From CAWGAJ01 sp963820545 (GTDB lineage: Bacteria; Planctomycetota; Planctomycetia; Pirellulales; Thermoguttaceae), in assembly GCA_963820545.1 (NCBI GenBank), contig CAWGAJ010000001.1:1302001-1366000 (forward strand): a stretch of DNA of 64,000 nt, given 5' to 3'. Positions 1-8,499 of this stretch are shown here, one piece after another. The notes under the pieces were generated by a model. That model had not been told where the DNA came from, searched no databases, and saw only the letters and a list, made by a program, of their open reading frames with translations. How positions within the stretch are numbered: position 1 is the stretch's first letter; each line of letters opens with the position of its first letter. Made by a program: the position numbers and the translations under genes.

Positions 1-361
1 TGCACGGAAAAGGTGTTTTTTCAGTACAAGAAGGGGAGTGGTAGAACCTTGAGGCTTACAATACCTGTCAGCAGTCAAAGCTTACGCTTGGATGCGTGTG
101 TGGTATGTTAAAGCGAGAGAAACGCTGCCTCAAGTAAACCGAGAAACGCCAAAGTAAATCCAGGCAATGGCCACCGTGGCGGTATCAGACGGCCCTCTCA
201 AAAAGTATAAGATATCCATTGTGGATGCGATTGTCAAGCACCCAGAAAAAAATTTGCTTCTGAAAACCCTTGTCTTTCAGGGAACGCTGAGCTGTAGAAA
301 TGAAGAGTGCAGATTGAAGAAGCCTGAGTTCATCGTTTTGCGTTTCTCTCGCCCCTCGCCT
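1..361. other. No gene recognised at window start
   Basis: I see no supported gene here. A plus-strand open frame begins at 167 but continues as the antisense of the monooxygenase gene and has no recognisable family features. The stretch may hold the 3' region of the minus-strand gene that ends at 362 and unrelated spacer. Confidence 0.5.
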
Positions 362-691
362 CTAATCTCTCGTCCCGATTGTGCTCCATTGTTCGGGTTT
401 TTCGGGAAACAGTGGATTGTATTTTACGCTATGACGCTGTTCGGACATCCAATATTTCACTGTTTCGGCCCAGCATTTGTAATGGGCGGTGTCTTTGTGG
501 GCCTTTGCCCCGGCCTCGTCGCGATAAACCTCATACAGTACAAAACGATTCGGGTCGTCGGCTTGTTGCAGCACGTCGAAACGCAGATTGCCCGGCTCCT
601 GAATGCTGTTGCGGCCGTTATCCAAACTGGCGGCGATAAACGCCTCGCGATGTTCCGCTTTTACGTGCACGTGTACGCAGGCGATAATCAT
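362..691 (-). CDS. Antibiotic biosynthesis monooxygenase (ABM) domain protein
   Basis: A 109-residue single-domain protein of the ABM/LsrG-like dimeric alpha-beta barrel family. These small cytoplasmic proteins oxidise quinols or act on small signals without metal or flavin; the substrate here is unknown. The sequence has the family pattern: an N-terminal strand (IIACVHVHVKAEHREAF), the pair N-S-I-Q-E-PGNLRFDV, the strand FVLYEVYRDEAGAKAH, then a C-terminal W..TVKYW segment. Length is typical (about 95-110). The ATG at 691 is preceded on its strand by AAGGAG at good spacing, which fixes the start. It stands alone, followed on the same strand by no close gene. Confidence 0.85.
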   Translation of the reverse strand: MIIACVHVHVKAEHREAFIAASLDNGRNSIQEPGNLRFDVLQQADDPNRFVLYEVYRDEAGAKAHKDTAHYKCWAETVKYWMSEQRHSVKYNPLFPEKPEQWSTIGTRD

Positions 692-712
692 GGAATGAAC
701 TCCTTGAATTGA

Positions 713-747
713 GTTATCAGTTTACAGTTTACAGTTCTCAGTTCTGC
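713..747. repeat. Degenerate cagtttacagt repeat
   Basis: A short low-complexity stretch with overlapping copies of cagtttacagttt and cagttctcagttctg lies between the ABM and CbiX genes. The 13-mer at 718-730 recurs in inverted orientation at 21691-21703 in another intergenic space, so it belongs to a dispersed family. Confidence 0.5.
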
Positions 748-796
748 GTTCTAACTTCATCCCTGTCTCCTGTTCCCTCTCCGCTGTCCCCTTTCT

Positions 797-1555
797 TTAT
801 CTCTCATCCTTTACCATTTCCGCCACTGCTTGGGCCAAGAGTCGATCCGGGCCCAGCGGCTCGGTCACGATCCAATCGATATCGGGAAATTCCCGGCGGA
901 AAATCTGCACTTGTTGGCAAATCATATCGTAATAATGGCCTCGCAGTAACAGATGCGGCTCAACGACGATCCACTGATAAGACGATAGTGACAATCGCTT
1001 AGGCAAGTCGGCCAGTTGCGGGGTGCCCAGCACGGCAAAGCACGGTTCCACGCGGGCAACGGGAGTTAACTGTGCTCTGCGAGTGGCAAACTCGGCCAAC
1101 TCTAAAATGGCCTCCGGCTCCGGACTGCCGTGGGCCGCCATGACCAATAGCGTCTGGTCCGGGCGAATCTCTGGCCGGCCCGCCAGCGATTGCCGGAATC
1201 GCGAGGCCGATAGTTCGACTATTTTTTGGTGTGCGCCAATATGGGGTTTAAGAGAAATTTTGACCTGGGGATATTGCCTGGCAGCTTGAGCCAGAGCCTG
1301 GGGCACGTCTTTTGTTGTGTGTCCTGCGGCCGAAAGAAAAAGCGGCACGGCGGCAATGTGCATCGCGCCTCGTGCTATGAGTTGGGAGATTGCTTCAGCA
1401 ATCGTGGGCCGGGCGAATTCCAAAAAGGCCCCTTCCACCGGCGTCTCGGGCAGCAATTGGCGCACCCCTTCAAAAATCTCCAAATATGCCTTCCTGCCCG
1501 ACACGTCTTGCGTGCCGTGACCGATCACCAAAACGGCGGAGTAATGGCCGACCAT
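797..1555 (-). CDS. CbiX/SirB-type sirohydrochlorin chelatase
   Basis: A 252-residue protein of the CbiX family, which inserts cobalt or iron into sirohydrochlorin for cobalamin or siroheme synthesis. Two tandem half-domains are visible. The first begins AVLVIGHGTQD and continues GAFLEFARPTIAEAI and AAVPLFLSAAGHTTKD; the second begins LLVMAAHGSPEPEA and continues VEPHLLLRGHYYDMI. The GHGT and H of SAAGHT are the expected metal-binding histidines. An in-frame ATG exists at 1594, but it falls inside a dispersed palindrome, so I prefer the ATG at 1555 just before the first beta strand. No other cobalamin or siroheme gene is nearby. Metal specificity cannot be read from sequence alone. Confidence 0.85.
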   Translation of the reverse strand: MVGHYSAVLVIGHGTQDVSGRKAYLEIFEGVRQLLPETPVEGAFLEFARPTIAEAISQLIARGAMHIAAVPLFLSAAGHTTKDVPQALAQAARQYPQVKISLKPHIGAHQKIVELSASRFRQSLAGRPEIRPDQTLLVMAAHGSPEPEAILELAEFATRRAQLTPVARVEPCFAVLGTPQLADLPKRLSLSSYQWIVVEPHLLLRGHYYDMICQQVQIFRREFPDIDWIVTEPLGPDRLLAQAVAEMVKDER

Positions 1556-1584
1556 GATGGAACCATTCTTGGATAATACTATAG

Positions 1585-1611
1585 CACCGGGCACAAGTGC
1601 CCGGGCTAAAC
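1585..1611. repeat. 27-bp palindromic repeat, family A
   Basis: A perfect 8-bp stem (ccgggcac / gtgcccgg, 1587-1604, loop aa) followed by gctaaac. The whole 27 bases are identical to 21661-21687. Related copies lie at 4924-4950 and 30838-30862. Here it sits between the divergent CbiX and LarA-like genes, so it is not simply a terminator at this place. Confidence 0.85.
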
Positions 1612-1708
1612 AATTCGTTATTTACATAGTAAAATTGTAACATAGTAATTTCGTCCTGCGGAGATTCCCCTGCCCTGCCATTTTGTTGTCCTTTACGCCG
1701 AATTATCC

Positions 1709-2983
1709 ATGTCTCATTCTACTGCTTTCCCGAAGATTTTCCGCCTGCGGCAGCAATTCGACGCCGCGTGCGTAAAGGACGTGCCGGCCGAGGTGCATCG
1801 GCAACTGGGCACCTTGAATCTCGCGGAAAAGGTCCGGCCGGGGCAAAGCGTGGCCATCACGGCCGGGAGCCGGGGGATTGCCAATATCGCCGAGATCACC
1901 CGGGCGATGGTTGAGCACTTTAAGCGGCTTGGGGCCAAGCCGTTTATTGTGCCGGCCATGGGCAGTCACGGCAACGGAACTGCCGAGGGGCAACGGCAGG
2001 TCGTCGAATCCTACGGCATCACTGAATCATTCGTCGGATGTCCAATCCGCTCGAGCATGGAGACCGTTGTGGTCTGCCAGGCGGCCGAGGGATTTGCCGT
2101 CCACTTTGACCGCCTGGCATTTGAGGCCGATCATGTGGTGGTCTGCAATCGCATTAAACCGCACTCGGGTTTTCAGGGCGATATTGAAAGCGGACTAATG
2201 AAAATGTTGCTCATTGGCCTGGGCAATTGCGCGGGGGCGAAAATCTACCACCGCGCGATCCTCGATTACAGTTTCGAGTACATTATCCGCGGCGTGGCCC
2301 AAAAAGTTATTCAAGCTTGTCCTATTCTGGCCGGCGTGGCGATTGTCGAAAACGCTTACGATCAAACCGTGTTGCTGGAGGCCGTAAGCCCCCAGGATTT
2401 CATGACCCGAGAAAAGGAACTTCTGGCATTGGCCCGAAAATTACTGCCCCGCTTGCCCTTCGACTTAGTCGACGTGCTTTTGATCGACCGCATGGGCAAG
2501 GACATCAGCGGCGTGGGTTTCGACCCCAATGTGGTCGGCCGGAAGTTCAACGATCACAAGGCGCTCAACGACGAGTTCCCCAAGGTCAGGCGAATCTGCC
2601 TGCGCGGATTGACTCACGCCTCGCAAGGCAACGCCACCGGCATGGGCATGGCCGAGTTCTGCAAATCGCAATTTTTGCGGGAAACCGATTGCGAAGCCAC
2701 CCGGCTTAATTGTTTGGTTTCAGGGCACGTCTCGGCTGCCATGGCGCCGTTGGACTACGAAACCGATCGCGAAATGCTCTCCGCCGCACTGGAGACAATC
2801 GGGCTTGTCGAACCGCCCAATGCCAAACTGCTTTGGATTGCCGACACGCTCCATCTCGACGAAGTGGAATGTTCCGCCGCTTACCTCGATGAGGCCCAAC
2901 GCCGCCGGGATTTGGAAATTCTTACTAAACCACGAGAACTACCCTTTAACGCCGCGGGAAATCTCCCCGATTTCCCGAAATAA
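1709..2983 (+). CDS. LarA-like (DUF2088) nickel-pincer racemase family protein
   Basis: A 424-residue protein of the lactate racemase (LarA) superfamily. Known members use a nickel-pincer nucleotide to racemise or epimerise alpha-hydroxy acids such as lactate or malate. Family marks are visible: PGQSVAITAGSRGIANI near the N terminus, VPAMGSHGNGTAEGQ, NRIKPHSGFQGDIESG, then KMLLIGLGNCAGAKIYH; these carry the His and Lys residues expected to hold the cofactor. Length is typical. The start ATG at 1709 follows a palindrome-containing spacer without a clear ribosome site. trpD begins 3 bases after its stop, so the two are probably co-transcribed, although no shared pathway is obvious. No larB, larC or larE homologue is seen in the window. 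The true substrate is unknown. Confidence 0.8.
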   Translation: MSHSTAFPKIFRLRQQFDAACVKDVPAEVHRQLGTLNLAEKVRPGQSVAITAGSRGIANIAEITRAMVEHFKRLGAKPFIVPAMGSHGNGTAEGQRQVVESYGITESFVGCPIRSSMETVVVCQAAEGFAVHFDRLAFEADHVVVCNRIKPHSGFQGDIESGLMKMLLIGLGNCAGAKIYHRAILDYSFEYIIRGVAQKVIQACPILAGVAIVENAYDQTVLLEAVSPQDFMTREKELLALARKLLPRLPFDLVDVLLIDRMGKDISGVGFDPNVVGRKFNDHKALNDEFPKVRRICLRGLTHASQGNATGMGMAEFCKSQFLRETDCEATRLNCLVSGHVSAAMAPLDYETDREMLSAALETIGLVEPPNAKLLWIADTLHLDEVECSAAYLDEAQRRRDLEILTKPRELPFNAAGNLPDFPK

Positions 2984-2986
2984 TCA

Positions 2987-4003
2987 ATGGACATCAAAAC
3001 TGCAATTGATCACGTCGAATCCGGCCGCCATTTATCCATGGAGCAGATGGAAACGGTCATGGATCGGATCATGGAGGGCCGGTGCGACGAGTCGCAAATA
3101 GCCCGGCTGCTTTCGGGACTGCACATCAAGGGCGAAACCGTTGCGGAGGTGGCCGGCGCGGCAGCGGCCATGCGCCGGCAAATGACGCCCATCCGATCAC
3201 GCCGTGCAGGATTGCTCGACACCTGCGGCACCGGAGGCGACGGCTCAAAAACCTTCAACATCAGCACCGCGGCCGCACTGGTGGCGGGCGCGGCCGGCGT
3301 GCCCGTGGCCAAACACGGGAACCGAGGCATCACCAGCCGCAGCGGTTCGGCTGACGCGCTGGCCGCCTTGGGCGTGAACATCGAGGCCGACGTGGCCTGC
3401 GTGGAGGCATGTCTGGATGAGTTGGGCATCTGCTTCTGCTTTGCCCCGCTATTGCACAAGGCCATGAAGCACGTGGCCCCGGTACGCAAAAAGCTGGGCA
3501 CGCCCACGATTTTCAATATTCTTGGACCGCTGGTGAATCCGGCTGCTGCGCCGTTTCAGTTATTAGGCGTGGGCCACTCCGCATTACAGCCGCTTATGGC
3601 CCAAGCCCTGTTGCTCTTAGGCACGCGGCGAACCGTGGTAGTTCATGGGGCCGATGGTATGGATGAGGTCTCGTTGTCCGGCCCTACGCACGTTATTGAA
3701 GCCTGCAACGGCACGATAAAGCATTTTGATTGGACGCCGGAAGATTTTGGGCTTAAGCCGACCGGCATGGAATCGATGCTAGTCAGCGGCCCGGAGCAAA
3801 GCGCGGCCATAATACGCGAGATTCTTGATAACCGCCCCGGTCCGCCGCGCGACATCGTCATCGCCAATGCCGCGGCCGCGCTCTGGACCGCCGGCCGCGA
3901 TCCATCGCCGCGAAATTGTGCTCAACTTGCCGCTGAAACCCTTGCCAGCGGCGCCGCAAGAGAAATACTTGATCGGCTGATAGAACGAACACGGCAAAAG
4001 TAG
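2987..4003 (+). CDS. trpD: Anthranilate phosphoribosyltransferase TrpD
   Basis: A 338-residue enzyme that joins anthranilate to PRPP in the second committed step of tryptophan synthesis. The PRPP-binding loop DTCGTGGDGSKTFNIST (about residues 78-94), VAKHGNRGITSRSGSADAL and the metal site DGMDEVS are all present, and the length matches the family. It starts 3 bases after the LarA-like gene. No other trp gene is in the window, so the pathway is split on this chromosome. The stop codon TAG lies inside the outer arm of a long inverted repeat (4000-4064), which could terminate transcription. Confidence 0.97.
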   Translation: MDIKTAIDHVESGRHLSMEQMETVMDRIMEGRCDESQIARLLSGLHIKGETVAEVAGAAAAMRRQMTPIRSRRAGLLDTCGTGGDGSKTFNISTAAALVAGAAGVPVAKHGNRGITSRSGSADALAALGVNIEADVACVEACLDELGICFCFAPLLHKAMKHVAPVRKKLGTPTIFNILGPLVNPAAAPFQLLGVGHSALQPLMAQALLLLGTRRTVVVHGADGMDEVSLSGPTHVIEACNGTIKHFDWTPEDFGLKPTGMESMLVSGPEQSAAIIREILDNRPGPPRDIVIANAAAALWTAGRDPSPRNCAQLAAETLASGAAREILDRLIERTRQK

Positions 4004-4064
4004 GGTGTGTGCAACACACCCATACATGATCCAAAGATTAATTGGTGTGTTTCACAAACCCTAC
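4000..4064. repeat. Nested inverted repeat at trpD stop
   Basis: Outer arms gtagggt (4000-4006) and accctac (4058-4064) enclose an inner hairpin ggtgtgt-gca-acacacc (4004-4020) and a further ggtgtgt copy. The trpD stop codon is part of the left arm. Probable transcription terminator or a mobile palindrome that landed at the gene end; no T-run follows. Confidence 0.75.
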
Positions 4065-4091
4065 GAAACTATCCCAACGGACTCAGGCACA

Positions 4092-4799
4092 TTAAGAGTT
4101 TACACGATCGCCAGCCTTTCCCAGTGCCTTTCTCAGGCTGTTGAGTAGATTCATATACATGATGAAGAACACCAGCTTTCCCAATCCAGCCATGAACCAT
4201 AATAAAAGCCATGTTTGCGGAGAACACATGCTTACATACCACATCAAGCTGCAAATGACTGAACCGATGAGAATTTTCTTTCCATAGGCAGCTAGATCTT
4301 CACGGTCTATATATTCAGATAGCTTTTTCATAAAAAGCATGAACATGATAAAACCAATTAAACTAAAAAGGCTGTAAATAACAATCATAAAACTGAGAGG
4401 ATTTAGCTGAGATATGATAATATTTATAATCGATATCAACATGCTAACTATATAAAATACGAGTGATCCCGCCAGGAATCCCCGGGCATCTGATTCATCA
4501 GGAACTGCAAGGCAATAAATCGGAGCAACAACACAGAGTAAAGTCGCGCCCACAAGGCCCACTGTCGATATGATGATTTGAGCACCTCTATTATCAGACC
4601 ATTTAATACCCACTAATAGAGTAATGCTAAGAAGCAATCCCATCATGCAAATTATCATGATCAAGTTGCCGAAGAAGATCAGCGACAAACCCAGTCTGGT
4701 TTTTTTCAATGAAGGAGAGTCGGATTGTGCCCAATGCACCCCGGGTGCGGGTTTTGATGTATTTTGAGTGGTCGCTTTGAGATTCAATGGATCGTTCAT
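4092..4799 (-). CDS. Multi-pass membrane protein of unknown function
   Basis: A 235-residue protein with about six hydrophobic segments, for example LGLSLIFFGNLIMIICMMG, IISTVGLVGATLLCVV, LVFYIVSMLISIINIIIS and FMIVIYSLFSLIGFIMFML. The first 35 residues are polar and probably cytoplasmic. I recognise no family motif. The coding strand is noticeably A+T-richer than trpD or rnr on either side. The ATG at 4799 gives a start MNDPLNLK; only weak ribosome-site similarity precedes it. Function cannot be inferred from the neighbours. Confidence 0.75.
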   Translation of the reverse strand: MNDPLNLKATTQNTSKPAPGVHWAQSDSPSLKKTRLGLSLIFFGNLIMIICMMGLLLSITLLVGIKWSDNRGAQIIISTVGLVGATLLCVVAPIYCLAVPDESDARGFLAGSLVFYIVSMLISIINIIISQLNPLSFMIVIYSLFSLIGFIMFMLFMKKLSEYIDREDLAAYGKKILIGSVICSLMWYVSMCSPQTWLLLWFMAGLGKLVFFIMYMNLLNSLRKALGKAGDRVNS

Positions 4800-4923
4800 A
4801 AGGGAACTCTAAAAAATATTTTCAGAAATCTTATCTTTGAGAGTACCTTTTGATCTTCTTCTTTGTTAGCAAAGAATCGTCCATATTTTATTACCATATC
4901 CCAAGCGGTTTGTTAAAAAAGAA

Positions 4924-4950
4924 CACCCGGAGCAAGCTCCGGGGCTAAAC
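4924..4950. repeat. Palindromic repeat, family A, at rnr stop
   Basis: A perfect 7-bp stem (ccggagc / gctccgg, 4927-4942, loop aa) followed by ggctaaac. Read on the rnr strand it is GTTTAGCC plus the stem. The rnr stop codon TAG shares its last base with the first base of this unit, so the repeat begins exactly where the gene ends. Confidence 0.8.
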
Positions 4951-5040
4951 TATTTTCGGCGTTGGGATTTTTTCTTTGCAGATTTTGTGACTTTTTTAGT
5001 TTCCGCTCCTCTACGGGTTGCGGCTAAACTATTTTCGGCG
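4944..5040. repeat. 18-bp direct repeat pair in rnr 3' end
   Basis: The 18-mer gctaaactattttcggcg occurs at 4944-4961 and again at 5023-5040, 79 bases apart, with weaker similarity continuing on the coding-upstream side of each copy. The copies are read in different frames: the distal one encodes the terminal RRK-stop, the proximal one encodes AENSLA. The proximal copy also carries a family-B element related to 21745-21771. The C-terminal tail of RNase R thus appears to have grown by duplication. Confidence 0.7.
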
Positions 5041-7217
5041 GCGCGATTTTTTCGCACCTTTGTAACCTTCGGGGAAGTTTTTCTTTCGACTAGGCGGAAA
5101 TCCAATTCGCGGCGTTCCATGTCTACCCGGGCCACCACTACCCGCAGCAGGTCGCCCAGGCGGTAAGAATTGCCCGCGCGATGGCCGGCCAGCGTATGGT
5201 TCGCCCGATCGAAGCGATAATAATCGTCGCTCAAGGAATCCACGTGCACCAGCCCTTCGGCGGGCAGTTCCAGGCCTTGCACGAAGATGCCGAAACTTTC
5301 CACGCCGGTCACCACGGCATCCATTTCCAGGCCGATGCGCTGGCTCAGGTAACTAAGCAGTTTGAGTTTCGTGAGTTCGCGTTCCGCTGATTCGGCCCGT
5401 TGTTCGCGGTCCGAGCAATGCCGGCCGAGGACCACCAGTTCGTCCATGTCGTTGCGGGATTTTTGGCCCATTAGCAGCGACTCGACCAGCCGATGCACGG
5501 TCAAATCCGGGTAACGCCGGATGGGCGAGGTGAAATGGCAGTAGCAATCGCTGGCCAGGGCATAATGGCCTTCTTCCATGGGGCTGTAGATCGCCCGTTG
5601 CAGCGAACGCAACACGGCAAAGTTCACCGCATGTTGGTCGGGCCGGCCGGTGGACATTTTTAGCAGCTTTTGCAACTCGAAGCGGCTTTCCAAGCTCGAC
5701 AGCTTATAACCCAGCTCGGTAACGAACTCAGTTAAGGATTTAAGTTTCTGCGGGCTGGGCGATTGATGCACGCGGCGCAAAAATAGCAAGCCCTTGTCGC
5801 GCAGCGTTTCGGCCACTGCCTCGTTGGCCGCGAGCATGAATTCCTCGATGATCTGATGGCTTTCGGTGTATTCGACCACGTGCGCCCCGGCCACGCGGCC
5901 GTTTTTATCCAGATCGATTTTCACCTCGGGCAACGTCAGTTCCAAGGCGCCGTTGCGCATGCGGCGCTGACGCAGGATGCTGGCGAGTTCTCTCATTCGC
6001 CCCAGAAGCGCGTGTACTTTCGCGCCGAGTTTGCTTCGCCAGGCCTCGGGATTTTGCAGGAAGCCGTCGACCTGTTCGTATGTCAGGCGTTTGCTGCTTT
6101 TGATGACCGAACCGTGCAACTCGCTGGAAGTCATGAGCCCGTCTTCGCTGAATTCCATGATCGCCGACTTGGTGTAACGCACCTTGCCCGGCTGGAGGCT
6201 GGCCAGACTATTCGAGATCACCTCGGGCAGCATGGGGATCACGCGGTCGGGCAGATAGACGCTCGTGGATCGCTGCCGGGCCTCGCGGTCCAGCGCCGTG
6301 CGGGGCCGCACAAAGTGGGTCACATCGGCGATGTGCACGCCCAGGCGCCAGCATCCGTTAGCAAGCTGCTTAAGTGAGATCGCGTCGTCGAAATCCCGGG
6401 CGTCCTCCGGATCGATGGTGATCACCGTTTCGCCGGTGAGATCCAAGCGGTCCACGGGGATCGACTCGTCGAATTTTTCGGCTTGGCCCCGGGCCTCGTC
6501 CAGGGCGTCGGCGGCGAACTGGTCGGGCAGATCGAACTCGCGCATCACCGAAAGCGTATCCACGCCCGGATGGCCCCTGGGGCCCAGCACTTCGCTGATC
6601 ACTCCTTCGCCGTCGTGAAAAGGCGAGGGGAAGCGGACCATCTCGAAGACCACTTTGTCGTCGGGGCGGGCGTTTTTCGCGCCGGGATCGCCCACGTGGA
6701 TGGGCTGGGCGAACAACGTGCCGTCGACCTGGACGTATCCGGTCCCCGCCGCTTCAAAATACGTGCCCACGAACTGATGCGTCTCGCGTTCGATGATCTC
6801 GACGATTTCGCCCCGGGGTCCAGGCTCGCCCCGGCGGCGCTCTAAAAGTTGCACCAGGACGATGTCGCCGCTGGAGGCGTCGCCGGCGCGCTTGGCGGGG
6901 ATGTAGATGTCGTCCGCTTTGGCATCGGCGGCAACCGTACTCTGCGGCCGGACAAATCCATAGCCTTTAGACGTGCGTTGAAAGACGCCCACGATCCGGC
7001 CCGAGTGGCCCTTTGCCGGATCAACGGCCATCACCAGATGATTGGTGCTGTATTGTAATTGCCCCCGGCGGACCAGGCGCTTCACGACCCGTTTCAGCAC
7101 GGCGGCCTGGTCCTGGGGCACGTGCAATTGCTGGGCGATCACCCGCGGCTTCAGCGGCCGATATCCCGGCCGGGCGACAAAATTCAAGATCGCCTGTTCT
7201 AATTCCGGTTCGTTCAT
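4950..7217 (-). CDS. rnr: Ribonuclease R
   Basis: A 755-residue 3'-to-5' exoribonuclease that degrades structured RNA in the cytoplasm. Domains in order: N-terminal winged helix (about 1-65), cold-shock OB folds starting GRIVGVFQRTSKGYGFV, the RNB catalytic domain with the acidic metal cluster TIDPEDARDFDDA, and a C-terminal S1 domain starting GLEMDAVVTGVESFGIFV. The basic tail after about residue 720 is Lys/Arg-rich and includes residues encoded by a dispersed repeat. The ATG overlaps the stop of the YhaM-like gene as ATGA, so the two RNA-decay genes are translationally coupled. Their pairing suggests a joint role in RNA turnover. Confidence 0.96.
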   Translation of the reverse strand: MNEPELEQAILNFVARPGYRPLKPRVIAQQLHVPQDQAAVLKRVVKRLVRRGQLQYSTNHLVMAVDPAKGHSGRIVGVFQRTSKGYGFVRPQSTVAADAKADDIYIPAKRAGDASSGDIVLVQLLERRRGEPGPRGEIVEIIERETHQFVGTYFEAAGTGYVQVDGTLFAQPIHVGDPGAKNARPDDKVVFEMVRFPSPFHDGEGVISEVLGPRGHPGVDTLSVMREFDLPDQFAADALDEARGQAEKFDESIPVDRLDLTGETVITIDPEDARDFDDAISLKQLANGCWRLGVHIADVTHFVRPRTALDREARQRSTSVYLPDRVIPMLPEVISNSLASLQPGKVRYTKSAIMEFSEDGLMTSSELHGSVIKSSKRLTYEQVDGFLQNPEAWRSKLGAKVHALLGRMRELASILRQRRMRNGALELTLPEVKIDLDKNGRVAGAHVVEYTESHQIIEEFMLAANEAVAETLRDKGLLFLRRVHQSPSPQKLKSLTEFVTELGYKLSSLESRFELQKLLKMSTGRPDQHAVNFAVLRSLQRAIYSPMEEGHYALASDCYCHFTSPIRRYPDLTVHRLVESLLMGQKSRNDMDELVVLGRHCSDREQRAESAERELTKLKLLSYLSQRIGLEMDAVVTGVESFGIFVQGLELPAEGLVHVDSLSDDYYRFDRANHTLAGHRAGNSYRLGDLLRVVVARVDMERRELDFRLVERKTSPKVTKVRKNRAAENSLAATRRGAETKKVTKSAKKKSQRRK

Positions 7218-8191
7218 GGTTGCGGTTTTGTATTGCCCTTGAATAGTTTCCGGTCCAGGTTGGCCTGGTACACGGTCCAGGGACTATCGACGTTGGGATC
7301 TTCTTTCATGAGCTGGTAAAACGAGTTGATTTTGGCGTCGAGATTGTCGAGGCAATACAAGGCCACGGCCTCCAGTGTCATGGGCAACTTGGGGCTGCCG
7401 AATTCGTATTCGCCGTGGTGGCTGATGATCATGTGTTTCAGGCGGAGCAGGGTTTCCGGGGGAATTGCTTCGCCGGAGAGTTTTTCCGCTTCGGCCGCCT
7501 TGGCGTCCAAGATACTGACGGCCATCACCAAATGTCCGATTAATTGGCCTTCGTCGCTATAAGTCAAACCATGCTGGTAATTCATTTCGTCTATTTTGCC
7601 CAGGTCGTGCAAGAACGCCCCCATTAACAATAAGTCGCGGTCGATCTGCGCATAACAAGACGCCACGCGGAGCGCCACTTCCATCAGCCCGACGATGTGC
7701 GACAGCAATCCGCCGTGGTAGGCATGATGGTGCTTGGTTCCCGCCGGGGCCATCATCAGCTTGGACATGAACGCCTCGTCGAACAAAAAGCACTCGGCCA
7801 GGTTGCGCAGGCTGGGATCGTTCATGCCGCGAACCATTTCACTCAACCGCATCAAGAGCTTTTCCGCCTCTTTTGCCGGCTGGGGGGTGAAATCGTCGGG
7901 ATTGACTTCGCCGGGATCTATCTTATGCAGGCGCGTGACGATCATCTGCACGGCGCCCTGGTAGATTTGCGTGGTCCCTTCCACGTGGACATAGTCTCCG
8001 TTCTCGAATGATTTATAAAGCGTCTCGTGGGCGTTCCACATGCGCGCGCCGATGGATCCGGTGCGATCGGAAAGCTCCATCTGTAAATATAAATTTCCAC
8101 TGCGATTCGGCCGAAGCTGTTTGCCGTTGGCCACAAACACCTCGTTTATGGTCTCTTGATTACCAAGTTGGCTGATATAACGTCGCGCCAT
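7214..8191 (-). CDS. YhaM-like OB-fold/HD-domain 3'-5' exonuclease
   Basis: A 325-residue protein with an N-terminal OB fold (about 1-100, with NLYLQMELSDRTGSIGARMW) followed by an HD domain. The metal motif is visible as HHAYHGGLLSHIVGLMEV, GAFLHDLGKIDE, HMIISHHGEYEFGSP and CLDNLDAKIN. This arrangement and length match YhaM, a 3'-5' exoribonuclease known from Firmicutes. An upstream ATG at 8212 is in frame, but the ATG at 8191 is preceded by AGAGAGG at proper spacing and begins at the conserved domain, so I prefer it. It overlaps rnr by ATGA downstream. Cytoplasmic. Confidence 0.88.
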   Translation of the reverse strand: MARRYISQLGNQETINEVFVANGKQLRPNRSGNLYLQMELSDRTGSIGARMWNAHETLYKSFENGDYVHVEGTTQIYQGAVQMIVTRLHKIDPGEVNPDDFTPQPAKEAEKLLMRLSEMVRGMNDPSLRNLAECFLFDEAFMSKLMMAPAGTKHHHAYHGGLLSHIVGLMEVALRVASCYAQIDRDLLLMGAFLHDLGKIDEMNYQHGLTYSDEGQLIGHLVMAVSILDAKAAEAEKLSGEAIPPETLLRLKHMIISHHGEYEFGSPKLPMTLEAVALYCLDNLDAKINSFYQLMKEDPNVDSPWTVYQANLDRKLFKGNTKPQP

Positions 8192-8499
8192 AAAAACCTC
8201 TCTGAAATGCAAACTTCTTACTCAACGTCATCCTGACGCTGCCTAACGGCCGCAACCAAACCGCGACCGACCAACCTTTGGTTGGTGCCCGTCGCGGCTT
8301 TACAACATGCGAGCAAAATGTGCTTAAAAATCACCATAAAGACTCTGCTTCCGGATAGCTTCTTATTAATAGATTGTAGGTGGCGCGCGAGTCCTCCACA
8401 AGAGGGAACCGGCCGTTCCCCCTTGCTCCCAACACCGATATTCCCCTAGAATGCGGGTTCTAAACAATCTAACCACTATACCACTATCCACTAAGAAAA
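8192..8499. repeat. Intergenic space with nested palindrome, family C (8261-8297)
   Basis: This divergent spacer between the YhaM-like gene and proS holds a two-level hairpin: outer ccgcgac / gtcgcgg (8261-8267, 8291-8297) and inner ccaacc-ttt-ggttgg (8271-8285). Close relatives lie at 20726-20773, 32104-32140 and 38954-38995. The remainder (8300-8499) holds no gene that I can support; promoters for both flanking genes must lie here but no clear box is seen. Confidence 0.8.

Noticed and set aside
167..712. 181-residue plus-strand open frame at the window start
   Set aside because: It is antisense to the ABM monooxygenase over most of its length and has no protein features.
8440..8495. A stretch that on the minus strand resembles a tRNA D-arm (agtggtatagtggttag)
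   Set aside because: No T-arm consensus, acceptor stem or plausible anticodon loop follows; the only stem is a small tagaa/ttcta palindrome.
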